Source: Allomuricauda sp. TMED12 (lineage in GTDB: Bacteria; Bacteroidota; Bacteroidia; Flavobacteriales; Flavobacteriaceae). From it: a stretch of 64,000 nt of DNA. The notes under the pieces were generated by a model. The model ran no database searches and had not been told where the DNA came from. It saw only the letters and a list, made by a program, of their open reading frames with translations. Below are positions 8,601 to 16,097 of this stretch, in pieces. Position 1 is the first letter of the stretch; every line of letters starts with the position of its first letter. The stretch is from assembly GCA_002167435.2 (NCBI GenBank), contig NHBR02000105.1:23436-87435 (forward strand), given 5' to 3'. Made by a program: the position numbers and the translations under genes.

Positions 8601-10962
8601 CGCCTTCTACAACACCAAATTTACCTACCTTATCAAGGAAAACTTTATCCATTCTATTCAGATAGAATTGAAGATCTGTTGTGAAGGTAGTTAACGGCTC
8701 AGGACAAAAACCTACAGAGGCACCTGTACCAGAGAAGTTGTTACCAGCATTTGATTGACGTGGTCTAAAATCAATAGCTGATCTTAGTTCAATAACCTCA
8801 CCTGTATTCTTTGAAGTAAATGAAGGAATATCTTCATATGAAACAGCCACCCCTTCACTGTCCACCAAATTACTATATGAGTCAACAGAGAAGAAATCTC
8901 CTGCACCAACATGTGTAAAATACTCATATTTAATGAGCAGTTGTCCTGTTGGCCTGAATGCGGTATTTGTTTTTAATTTAATTCTTGCTGGAGCATAGAA
9001 GTTATCTCTATGACCATTATCAAAGTCATAATACTCTGAAACATCTGTATCTGTAATTGTTGCAGCAGTAGAGAAGTCAGCTGCCATATAAACTGCTCTT
9101 AACTTATAACCATCAGCATGGCCCAGCTGCATGTCCCCAGACTCAACAGTTGATTGAACGCTAACAGGAAACAAATTAAGATTTGGTGAACCACTGGTTG
9201 TTAATGACTTTTGTTTATGTTCCAATGTTCTCTTTACACCAGCAACTAACTTAACAGTTTGAGTGTTATATGCTGAAAGGTTTGAAATAATTACTGACTC
9301 TGATCCTGTTTGAATATTAACATCACTTGACGATAGTGACACATTTGTGCCGTTACCTGTACCTGTAGCAATCGTAAGAATCCAGTTCTCATTATCAAAC
9401 GGTTCAAATAATTCGTTCGTACCAACAGTACCAAATGTTACCTGCCCACCAGAAACTGTTTGTGCAGAAAATTCCCTGTTACTAAAATATACATAGTTAA
9501 AATCATCAGCAACACCGTCGGGTTGACTATCACAAGTTTTTACTCTTGAGAACGGCAAAGGAAATACTAATTTATTTCGTTGTGGTTCGTTAATTACAGC
9601 ATTGGTACCAACAAGAACAAGATCGCCCTTAAATTCAGGGGTGCCAGCCATTCTCAAAGATCTTGCTGTATTAAACAGCTGTGCTGAGTTCATTTGAATA
9701 TCAAACAGGTAAACTCTGTATGTACTCGACCCCGCATATACAATTGATCTTGCTCTAGCAAATCCAATAATACTACCGCCACCAGATACAGCATTTCTAA
9801 TTTCTATCTGACTAAATGTTGTGATATCAGGAATACCTTCAACATTATTAATATTAACATAGTTACCAACAACCATTGGTGTTGAGGTAGCTTCTAGTAA
9901 TGATGTTGATCTTGCTTTATTGATATTGACAAAGCGAGTTGCAAGTGTTTCAATTTCATAACCACGAACGTATGCTTTAGAAGGCTCGACACCAATTGAT
10001 AATTTAGTGTTATCACCAGGCGTGTTGATCTCTGTATGTTCTTTAATATTAGCAAGAAATGGTCTGACAGCATAGTTACCCGACTCATCAAATGTTCTAC
10101 GTGCAAGAGTTTCTTCGATAATATTGTAATCAGTTGTTGTTATAAATTTTTGAGGAACACCATTAACAATTCTCAATAATAGTAAGAAATCATCAATAGT
10201 TGTACCTTCCACTGCTTGTTTAGAAAGAGTTGTTTTAATTTGATATCTATGAGCTCCAGGAGCAGCATAATTGGATGTACCGTTTGCATTATCATTAAGA
10301 GTAGCATCAGCAGCAGGTGTCACAATCGATTCATCAATAGTAAGACCAACATCATAGGATGCGTTTGATGTATATTTGTTGAGTATAAGCTCTTGTGATT
10401 GAACAATTACAAACTTACCTTTAATGTAGTAAATACCTTCACTTATAAAAGCTAACGATCCAAAACCAGTTGCTGCCGATGCAGCAGTCGTAGCAGTGAA
10501 TCCACCTGAGTCGGCTGTGAGCGTTTCACCCGCTGCAAATTCTTTTGCTTGACTTGTACCAGTAGTTTGATATTTCAAATAAAGTGTATCGGGATCTGAT
10601 CCTGCAGCAGCTGCAACAGCAACAACCTTAGCAGTAACACCTGAAGTGCCTCCCGTCATAACCTTACCTTTGAGACTTGTAAGACTTGCAGCAGATGATG
10701 TTGCTAACTTTACAAAATCTTGATAATTTTCATATGTGATTCCCCCTGGAATAACCATTGCTCCTTCTTTGAACAAATGATTGCCCATTGAATTGACTTG
10801 ATTCTGAAGTATGGATTGAATCTGCGTCAGCTCTCGTGCTTGAACAGCATGGCCTGGTCTAAAAAGAATTTGATTGTACTTCTCTTTTGGAGAAAGACCA
10901 TCTACGGCTGTTGCCGTTTCAAAATCATCATAGTATGGTTCTACATTAAGTTTAATTGCCAT
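5692..10962 (-). CDS. Giant virion protein, DUF4815-like N-terminus (baseplate/fibre)
   Basis: 1756 residues, the longest protein here. The N-terminus (EPYYDDFETATAVDGLSPKEKYNQILFRPG, then QARELTQIQSILQNQV) is the signature of DUF4815-type proteins of marine T4-like phages, which sit at the gp8/gp10 position of the tail gene cluster. The rest is beta-rich, with about 1300-1450 resembling a carbohydrate-binding or jelly-roll region (QSFMIDVTGGAFITSVDLFFHTKD, EYCFVVMANTNEYQVWYSEIG). It probably forms a baseplate-attached fibre or sleeve. No catalytic motif was recognised. It lies 14 nt after gp8 and is co-directional with it. Confidence 0.78.
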   Translation of the reverse strand: MAIKLNVEPYYDDFETATAVDGLSPKEKYNQILFRPGHAVQARELTQIQSILQNQVNSMGNHLFKEGAMVIPGGITYENYQDFVKLATSSAASLTSLKGKVMTGGTSGVTAKVVAVAAAAGSDPDTLYLKYQTTGTSQAKEFAAGETLTADSGGFTATTAASAATGFGSLAFISEGIYYIKGKFVIVQSQELILNKYTSNASYDVGLTIDESIVTPAADATLNDNANGTSNYAAPGAHRYQIKTTLSKQAVEGTTIDDFLLLLRIVNGVPQKFITTTDYNIIEETLARRTFDESGNYAVRPFLANIKEHTEINTPGDNTKLSIGVEPSKAYVRGYEIETLATRFVNINKARSTSLLEATSTPMVVGNYVNINNVEGIPDITTFSQIEIRNAVSGGGSIIGFARARSIVYAGSSTYRVYLFDIQMNSAQLFNTARSLRMAGTPEFKGDLVLVGTNAVINEPQRNKLVFPLPFSRVKTCDSQPDGVADDFNYVYFSNREFSAQTVSGGQVTFGTVGTNELFEPFDNENWILTIATGTGNGTNVSLSSSDVNIQTGSESVIISNLSAYNTQTVKLVAGVKRTLEHKQKSLTTSGSPNLNLFPVSVQSTVESGDMQLGHADGYKLRAVYMAADFSTAATITDTDVSEYYDFDNGHRDNFYAPARIKLKTNTAFRPTGQLLIKYEYFTHVGAGDFFSVDSYSNLVDSEGVAVSYEDIPSFTSKNTGEVIELRSAIDFRPRQSNAGNNFSGTGASVGFCPEPLTTFTTDLQFYLNRMDKVFLDKVGKFGVVEGVPAIEPELPEDPKDAMILYHLSIPAYTLSPEEVGIKIIDNKRYTMRDIGKLERRLNRIEYFTSLSLLEKEAAGKEIIDPTTLTTRQKAGFITDSFASHNVGDVTNSEYRAAIDRDRRLVRPMFSEDNVRLMYSSALSSNVQKTGALVTLPYTQVSLFNQSQASSFINVNPYDVFSWTGTLELSPTSDEWKDTSRRPNVIVDQEGVFDAMLGIIDETNALGTVWGEWQTNWTGTPVITGRGDRFTQGNRIFQRVTESFDEGQSRRGVETSVVPETITTDIGDRVVEVNFAPFVRSRIINFKATRMKPNTTVYAFFDGVSVANFVREESSFTTFEDTDNGVVNGSNTITAHPSGATALSTDAQGEVIGSFFVPNNSTTRFQTGTRIFKLTDNSTNNDALTSTSASEAYSAKGLIETKENVTISTRVPRIERREVTDDRIVPRQAQSSEFIAWRQERDNRGWGDPLAQSFMIDVTGGAFITSVDLFFHTKDSSIPVTVQLREMENGIPTPRIIPFGEVTVNAANINVVDLTVSNPDPNQVTTFTFPSPVYLQENVEYCFVVMANTNEYQVWYSEIGEDNYITGERISKQPYAGVMFLSQNASTWTPDQNKDLKFNLKRADFDIASTGQVVLQNASTLTRQLVKNPFKTTSGTNTVRVSHPNHHFFETTNSISSSVTITGAVAANGIPASELNGTHVVSSIEMDSYTITLTTNATGTGIAGGSNVTATENQKFDTFYPFIQQLNFPGTNSTYGVRLSSGMSLGQTSPTPYVTSTSFSPIIVNQNYRVDRPKVIASDDNEQAGKTMFIRGSFTSTRDNISPVIDLERCSVFTIANRIDNPAATGAAAPFNIVSDFVAETGIGSAAAKYLTKIIKLTDAADGINVYIDINRPSNTFIDLYYKANNTEEDLETSAWTLATPLEAIQISDGDQHREVKWEIDPTGLFSVFQLKLVFRTTNSSRVPTARDLRAIAVLP

Positions 10963-10976
10963 ATCGCTTTATACCT

Positions 10977-12311
10977 TTAAAATTCAAGAACAAGTTTGAT
11001 AGTCTCAATTTGATCTCCTGCTCTATTGATGGGTGCTCTGTTCTCAAGGAACACAACATCGCCGGAGTATGGTTGAGCCTCAGGGTTATTTACCGCAGTT
11101 ACATCTTGCCCAGATCCACTTGTGCCATTTGGTCTTACAAAATCAGAAGTAGTGAAGTTCGTAAATCCTGTAGCCTCTGTTTGGTGGTATCTAATAATAC
11201 CATTTGTTGCATCATAATGATCAACAACACCTTTGGCACCTGTTACTGTACCTTCAAACACAGAGTCAGCAGCAAATGTACCACCAACTGCTATTGTCAA
11301 TGATTTTGTTGCTGAAAGAGTATCTGCTGTTGCAACTGTTGTTGTACCAAAATTAAAAGGATTTTTAATTAGACCAATTTGTCTAAAATCGTTACCAACA
11401 ATAAAGTCGCCGGAACCATCAGCATAAATCAGCTGTGTGTTGATATTACAGAAGTGAGCTCGTAGTTCGTTTCTTGCATCATATCCAAATCCATTTTTTG
11501 GTCCATGAACAACTCTTGCTGTAGCACCAGAACCACCACCGCCTGTGATAGTAACGGTTGCTTGATTGTATCCTGATCCTGCGGCTGTTACAGTGATATC
11601 TGTTACTACACCACCAACTACAGTTGCGGTTGCAGTACATCCTGATCCATCACCAGAGATTGTTACTGTTGGGGTTGATGTGTAACCAGATCCCCCTGTA
11701 GTGATTTTAACATTATAAATTGCTCCATGTACGGCATTTTGTTGAACATCCCATTGGTTTCTTAATGCAGTGTCTGCTGAAACACCTGGGTCTGAAGTAA
11801 TCTCAACTAAAGGAATAAATGCAGAGGTCAAGAATTTTGTTGCATTGCCTGTAGACACAGTGAATAAATATTTCCAGATGTAACCATCAGATCCTGATTG
11901 ATTAATTACACCTGATGTTTGAACACCTGTTGTGTCAGGGTTAACTGTTGATACCCCACCCGACTTTAAACAAATATACACATTATTGTTGTCAGAAATA
12001 ACAAAGTATTGTTTGCCTTCCAATGCACTATCTCTGTCATCATACTCTGCGTATGTTGTTCCTGATATCCACTGGTATCTTGGGGCTCCAAATACAATGT
12101 CAGCTGTAACCAACTTCTTCATCGCAGTCATTCTTTGCCATGCATCAGTGAAAGTTGAATATGTATTGTCGTAAGGGTTGTCTGGGGATGCGTCATTAGT
12201 CCAGGCTTCGGATCTACCAATAAACAAGTAGTATGTTGATGTGCTTGTTGCATCACTAATAAATTCTTTGGCAGCATTGAGCCTAAAACTGCTAGATACG
12301 ATAGCCGTCAT
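10977..12311 (-). CDS. 8: Baseplate wedge subunit gp8
   Basis: 444 residues versus 334 in T4. The N-terminus (AIVSSSFRLNAAKEF, YYLFIGRSEAW) and C-terminus (GDVVFLENRAPINRAGDQIE) match T4 gp8, whose last residues are GEMIYMENRPPIIMAMDQTEE. The GSDGYIWKYLFTV segment is also characteristic. Residues about 203-268 are an insertion of two Gly-rich beta units (GGSGYTSTPTVTISG, GSGYNQATVTITGG) absent from T4. gp8 is a wedge component that contacts gp7, gp10 and gp6 in the baseplate. An exact TATAAATA lies 58 nt upstream, within gp7. Confidence 0.88.
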   Translation of the reverse strand: MTAIVSSSFRLNAAKEFISDATSTSTYYLFIGRSEAWTNDASPDNPYDNTYSTFTDAWQRMTAMKKLVTADIVFGAPRYQWISGTTYAEYDDRDSALEGKQYFVISDNNNVYICLKSGGVSTVNPDTTGVQTSGVINQSGSDGYIWKYLFTVSTGNATKFLTSAFIPLVEITSDPGVSADTALRNQWDVQQNAVHGAIYNVKITTGGSGYTSTPTVTISGDGSGCTATATVVGGVVTDITVTAAGSGYNQATVTITGGGGSGATARVVHGPKNGFGYDARNELRAHFCNINTQLIYADGSGDFIVGNDFRQIGLIKNPFNFGTTTVATADTLSATKSLTIAVGGTFAADSVFEGTVTGAKGVVDHYDATNGIIRYHQTEATGFTNFTTSDFVRPNGTSGSGQDVTAVNNPEAQPYSGDVVFLENRAPINRAGDQIETIKLVLEF

Positions 12312-12322
12312 TATTATTGCTC

Positions 12323-13513
12323 CTAGTTACTCAACTGTACAGTTGATTCTATATTAAACTTGATATTCTTATTTATAGCATCTTGAAACGTAAAATGTCC
12401 AAAAGCCGAAATTGGTGAAGAGTATTTAAACTTTAGATCTTCAAACCACTCCTGAGCACCTATCTTATTCTCATGAAGTGTATGGTTAAATGCGATCTCA
12501 ACATGGGATACAATATTTGTATTGCTTGTAAATAATGTTGAATCTTGTTTTCTCTTTATATAGGCACTTTCTAAAACCTTAAAAGCAGGAATAACAATTG
12601 GAATTGGAAGACCACCAATTTGTCTTCCTGGTTGGGCTGCAGCTGCTCCTCCAAGTGATTGTAAGAACAATTGAATCTCACCAAAGAAGATGAATCCAGC
12701 TGGATGTACAAGTCTGTTAAATGCATTCTTCCATTGATCAGCGTTTGTACCAGTTCTTAGAACATATGAAAACTTTTGATAATAAAATGAATCTTGTAGT
12801 TTTTTTGTATCTGATATGAAACCATCATTAGTAGAAAATCCACCAGAGACATAGATCTTAACAACATCAGATGAACTCAGAGCAGTGTCAAATTTAAGTG
12901 AATAATCAAGTTTATTAGTAGTTGTGTTTACTGTTGTAATTGCTTTAAAGTCTGTTCTTCTTACATTGTTAACATATACAAGCGGAAGATCATATGTTAA
13001 TGGTCTACCAGCATCATCATTGCCTGATATTGTGTCTGTTCCTGATGAAAGTGTATATGTAAATAGAGGTGTGGTTGTAGAGGGATCAGCAATAGTTTGA
13101 TTTGCTGTTGCAAACCATCTTCCATCAGAAGGTATAAACATATCCTCTTTTGGAAAATATATCTCCACTTCATCATTGTACAAAAATCTAAAAAATGCTT
13201 CAATGGAGGCAGGAGTACCACGTGAAGTATAAAGATCTGTGACTTTTTTATAAAATGTTCTTGGATCAGCAGCAAATTGTCTTGGGATTGGCGCGCCAAT
13301 TTCCTTTTGAAGTTCGGTTAATAATGTTGTCTCAACCCTATCAATATCTCGATGCTGATCAATACTGTTTAGATAAAATCCACTTTGATTTTGCTTCTCC
13401 ATATATTTAAGAAGCTCTTTTGTGAATACAATAATATTTGGAAAGTCTGCAAGGACATGATCCGCTAGTACTGTCTCAACAACAGGATGAAAATTTGCAT
13501 AATCTTCTGACAT
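12323..13513 (-). CDS. 7: Baseplate wedge gp7-like (C-terminal core only)
   Basis: 396 residues. It matches only the last third of T4 gp7 (1032 residues). FYKKVTDLYTSRGTPASIEAFFRFLYNDEVEIYFP corresponds to T4 FFESRSYDFYSTKGIEASYKFLFKVLYNEEVEIE, and RLVHPAGFIFFGEIQLFLQ to RFVHPVGFGFIAITLLTMF. gp7 organises the T4 wedge together with gp6 and gp8. The large N-terminal beta-propeller-like part of T4 gp7 is missing here. Gene order (gp8-gp7-gp6 on the minus strand) supports the assignment. It starts 2 nt after gp6 ends. Confidence 0.75.
   Translation of the reverse strand: MSEDYANFHPVVETVLADHVLADFPNIIVFTKELLKYMEKQNQSGFYLNSIDQHRDIDRVETTLLTELQKEIGAPIPRQFAADPRTFYKKVTDLYTSRGTPASIEAFFRFLYNDEVEIYFPKEDMFIPSDGRWFATANQTIADPSTTTPLFTYTLSSGTDTISGNDDAGRPLTYDLPLVYVNNVRRTDFKAITTVNTTTNKLDYSLKFDTALSSSDVVKIYVSGGFSTNDGFISDTKKLQDSFYYQKFSYVLRTGTNADQWKNAFNRLVHPAGFIFFGEIQLFLQSLGGAAAAQPGRQIGGLPIPIVIPAFKVLESAYIKRKQDSTLFTSNTNIVSHVEIAFNHTLHENKIGAQEWFEDLKFKYSSPISAFGHFTFQDAINKNIKFNIESTVQLSN
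12370..12377 (-). promoter_or_regulatory. T4-type late promoter for gp8
   Basis: TATAAATA on the minus strand in the 3' end of the gp7-like gene, 58 nt before the gp8 ATG. It would give a leader of about 50 nt. An exact consensus in front of a late gene supports function. Confidence 0.6.
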
Positions 13514-13515
13514 AT

Positions 13516-15372
13516 TTAATACCTTGAAGTAGTAGTGTATTCAATACCAGCTGAAGTACCACCTGTTACCATTGTATCAACCTCTCCTGTTATTGTAGCA
13601 TCAGAAACAAGAATTGACAACAGTTCATTTCGTTTTGGTGATAGATCATTTGAATTTGGTGTTGCAGTAATTTCAATGTATGTGCCAATGATAGCGGTAG
13701 GAGCAAAACCATTCAATACAATTTTACCTTCTGATTCAGTTACAGTTCCTACATCATTAAGTAAAACCGATTGACTTATTCCTGTACCAGATACAATCTG
13801 TATTCTTCTTGTACCATCTGTATTTAATTTATCTCTTAGTGTACACTGTTTTGATAGATAAGTAAACTCTGAAGATGAAATAATTTGTTCTTCTGATGAT
13901 GTGGAATAAAGAGGAGAAGAAAACACAATTTGATATCTTGTTTCTGTATTCAGTGTAGGATTAAACCTTTTTTTCATTTTAATTCTGGTTGTACTTGATA
14001 CGATTGCTGCATCAGTATTATCTATTTTTGTTGATAGATTAGAATATCTGAATACCCCATCAAACCTTTTCAATTCATCATTATTGTAAGTGTCGACAGT
14101 TGTTCTAATTAAATTGGAAATTGCATCAGCTGAGAGGTCTGACACATTGGGATTATATTTGTAGAATATTTGAAGATCAATATATGTGTATGCAGGATCA
14201 ACAATTTCAGGTGTAATAGAAACAACATTCTTTGGTTTTAGATATTGTGATTTAATAAACTCTTTATCGGTGGAAGAAAGCGTTTCAGCATCCTTTGGAG
14301 CAATAGAAATATATACCTTCCCATAATCTGGTGGATCATTATCCTCTCCTCCCCAAACTGCAATAGCATCAATATTAGCAAAGTTTTGTTGAATAATTGA
14401 TTTATAATCATCAGGTGTGACTGCTCTGTTTTGAGACACAAAGGAAAGAGGAGCATTAAATTTAACTGAATCAATATCCTCCTTGTCAGAACCACCTGAT
14501 GCCCTTGTCACTGTTGTAATAGTGACATCAGAATTACCTTGAATAGTGTCAGCAAGTGTGAATACATTAGCACCATTAGCAGCATCAAGATTGGTATTAA
14601 GGTATTCTAATTGTATAATATTACCATTTGTGGGTCTTTTACCTACAATATTATCACCAAAACTTACTTCATAAAAACCCGATCTTCCTTCATTGAGAAA
14701 ATATGCTGTAGAAGTCGAGAGAATGTCAACGAGGTTTGATGCAAGTGTATAATTTGTTGTTGCTGTGTTGGTTTCCGATTCTTGTACATTCACTGTAAGT
14801 GAAGACGTAACAGCATTTTCTGAAGTTAATTCAAATTTTTCTGCTGTGGATGTATCGTAAATATATTCCTGTGTTTGATATTTACCCTGTTGAACCTCCA
14901 CACCACTGAATATATAAGCACCGTTTGAATCTCGTGATGTAACTATTGTTTTTGTGGTCACAAATGTATAGGTTGTACCGTTGATCAAGGAAGAAAACTG
15001 AGTACCTTTATTCATTGTAATAGTTTTGTACGATCCATCTTGATTGACAATATCAACAGGATTGTTAATTGTAATATTAATAACAGCCTTAGGAGCAAAA
15101 GCAGAGCGCGGTGTATATCCTAATAGTTTAGCATGAGAGACAACAGATTCTCTCAGTTGAGCTGAATCAATAAAAGTTTCATTGAGGGCTAGGTTAGCAT
15201 TAAATGAGTTATAATGTGTTACATAAGCAAACACATCTAACATAGCATCAATTGCACTACCCTCAAAATTATAATCGTTAAGAACACTTTGATTTTCAAG
15301 ATACGCTTTCAAATTACCTTTGATGGTATTGAAATCAAGTTCTGATACTCTTAATAGTTTTCCTGTTGTCAT
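13516..15372 (-). CDS. 6: Baseplate wedge subunit gp6
   Basis: 618 residues (T4 gp6 is 660). The N-terminal region LRVSELDFNTIKGNLKAYL, DYNFEGSAIDAMLDVFAYVTHYN and RESVVSHAKLLGYTPRS is the well conserved J-protein/gp6 core. gp6 dimers form the inner ring of wedges and hold the baseplate together through the sheath transition. The ATG directly abuts the gp25 stop, with the order gp25-gp6-gp7-gp8 as expected. It has no extra domains. Confidence 0.92.
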   Translation of the reverse strand: MTTGKLLRVSELDFNTIKGNLKAYLENQSVLNDYNFEGSAIDAMLDVFAYVTHYNSFNANLALNETFIDSAQLRESVVSHAKLLGYTPRSAFAPKAVINITINNPVDIVNQDGSYKTITMNKGTQFSSLINGTTYTFVTTKTIVTSRDSNGAYIFSGVEVQQGKYQTQEYIYDTSTAEKFELTSENAVTSSLTVNVQESETNTATTNYTLASNLVDILSTSTAYFLNEGRSGFYEVSFGDNIVGKRPTNGNIIQLEYLNTNLDAANGANVFTLADTIQGNSDVTITTVTRASGGSDKEDIDSVKFNAPLSFVSQNRAVTPDDYKSIIQQNFANIDAIAVWGGEDNDPPDYGKVYISIAPKDAETLSSTDKEFIKSQYLKPKNVVSITPEIVDPAYTYIDLQIFYKYNPNVSDLSADAISNLIRTTVDTYNNDELKRFDGVFRYSNLSTKIDNTDAAIVSSTTRIKMKKRFNPTLNTETRYQIVFSSPLYSTSSEEQIISSSEFTYLSKQCTLRDKLNTDGTRRIQIVSGTGISQSVLLNDVGTVTESEGKIVLNGFAPTAIIGTYIEITATPNSNDLSPKRNELLSILVSDATITGEVDTMVTGGTSAGIEYTTTSRY

Positions 15373-15780
15373 TTATCTAATCCGCTCTACAATGAATTCT
15401 ACATCTGTTGAAAGTTCTGTTGGTGAAAGAATATCAAACTCAACTCTAATTCTTAAAGCATTTCTATATGAGAGATCTACTACTTCAACGTTTGTTACTG
15501 ATACTCTTGGCTCGTAATTTATCAAGGCTGTTTCAACAACAGATTTGATAATTGCTTCTTGAACAGGATCAAAGTTTTCAAATAAATATGCTCTGAGGTT
15601 TGCTCCAAAAATTGGTCTGAATGGTTTTTCACCATGATTGGTCAACAGGATGTTGAGAACACTCTGTTTGACAGCAGCTACGTCTTTTTTGAGACCAGCA
15701 TCTCCTGTGTTTGGATTAGCTATAAAGCGAAAATCCAAATCGGTAAATGCGTTGACTCTTGATGTTCTTACCTGTTCCAT
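15373..15780 (-). CDS. 25: Baseplate wedge subunit gp25
   Basis: 135 residues (T4 gp25 is 132). DLDFRFIANPNTGDAGLKKDVAAVKQSVLNIL and HGEKPFRPIFGANLRAYLFENFD are diagnostic of the gp25/W-like family. It nucleates sheath assembly and links the gp6 ring to gp53 and the sheath. An exact TATAAATA ends just 5 nt before the ATG with no Shine-Dalgarno in between, so transcripts from that promoter would be almost leaderless. PAAR and gp5 lie upstream. Confidence 0.93.
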   Translation of the reverse strand: MEQVRTSRVNAFTDLDFRFIANPNTGDAGLKKDVAAVKQSVLNILLTNHGEKPFRPIFGANLRAYLFENFDPVQEAIIKSVVETALINYEPRVSVTNVEVVDLSYRNALRIRVEFDILSPTELSTDVEFIVERIR

Positions 15781-15785
15781 AGTTC

Positions 15786-15793
15786 TATTTATA
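15786..15793 (-). promoter_or_regulatory. TATAAATA 5 nt before gp25 start
   Basis: Exact T4 late consensus on the minus strand, preceded by AGG and separated from ATG by GAACT. The same arrangement (AGGTATAAATAG, 5 nt, ATGG) occurs before the plus-strand gene at 21173. Either it is a late promoter giving leaderless mRNA, or the motif has another role. Confidence 0.5.
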
Positions 15794-15794
15794 C

Positions 15795-16097
15795 CTAATT
15801 ATTAACGATTACATCATCAGATCCAGTTAAAGCACTATTTGCTACCCAACTTCCATGCCCCCCAGTAGAATCACTTTGTCTATGAATAGCAATGTTATTG
15901 ACATACACATCTCCTGACCCTCCCGTTGCAGGATCACCACAACTTGTTGCATCCCCTATTCTTATTGAGTTGTCACTGTTAACATACACATCTCCTGATC
16001 CCCCCGTATAGTTTGTTTGGTGAAAAGGATTGGGGGTTGGACTTGCATGTCCTACATGTGAATCTGTTCCTGATCTAACTGCGCCTAGTGTTGCCAT
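15795..16097 (-). CDS. PAAR-repeat spike tip protein
   Basis: 100 residues from the ATG at 16097, which overlaps the gp5 stop as TAATG. An in-frame ATG 24 nt upstream is less likely. Repeats of the form GSGDVYVNxxxIxRxGD and the histidines in SHVGH and GGHGSW fit PAAR proteins, which cap the gp5 needle as a metal-bound cone (T4 gp5.4). Position between gp5 and gp25 agrees. It would sharpen the tail spike that pierces the outer membrane. Confidence 0.85.
   Translation of the reverse strand: MATLGAVRSGTDSHVGHASPTPNPFHQTNYTGGSGDVYVNSDNSIRIGDATSCGDPATGGSGDVYVNNIAIHRQSDSTGGHGSWVANSALTGSDDVIVNN

Noticed and set aside
3461..10106. Many antisense open frames over the fibre and giant virion genes
   Set aside because: They mirror Thr/Ser/Val-rich coding on the minus strand, lack ribosome sites and show no domain pattern.
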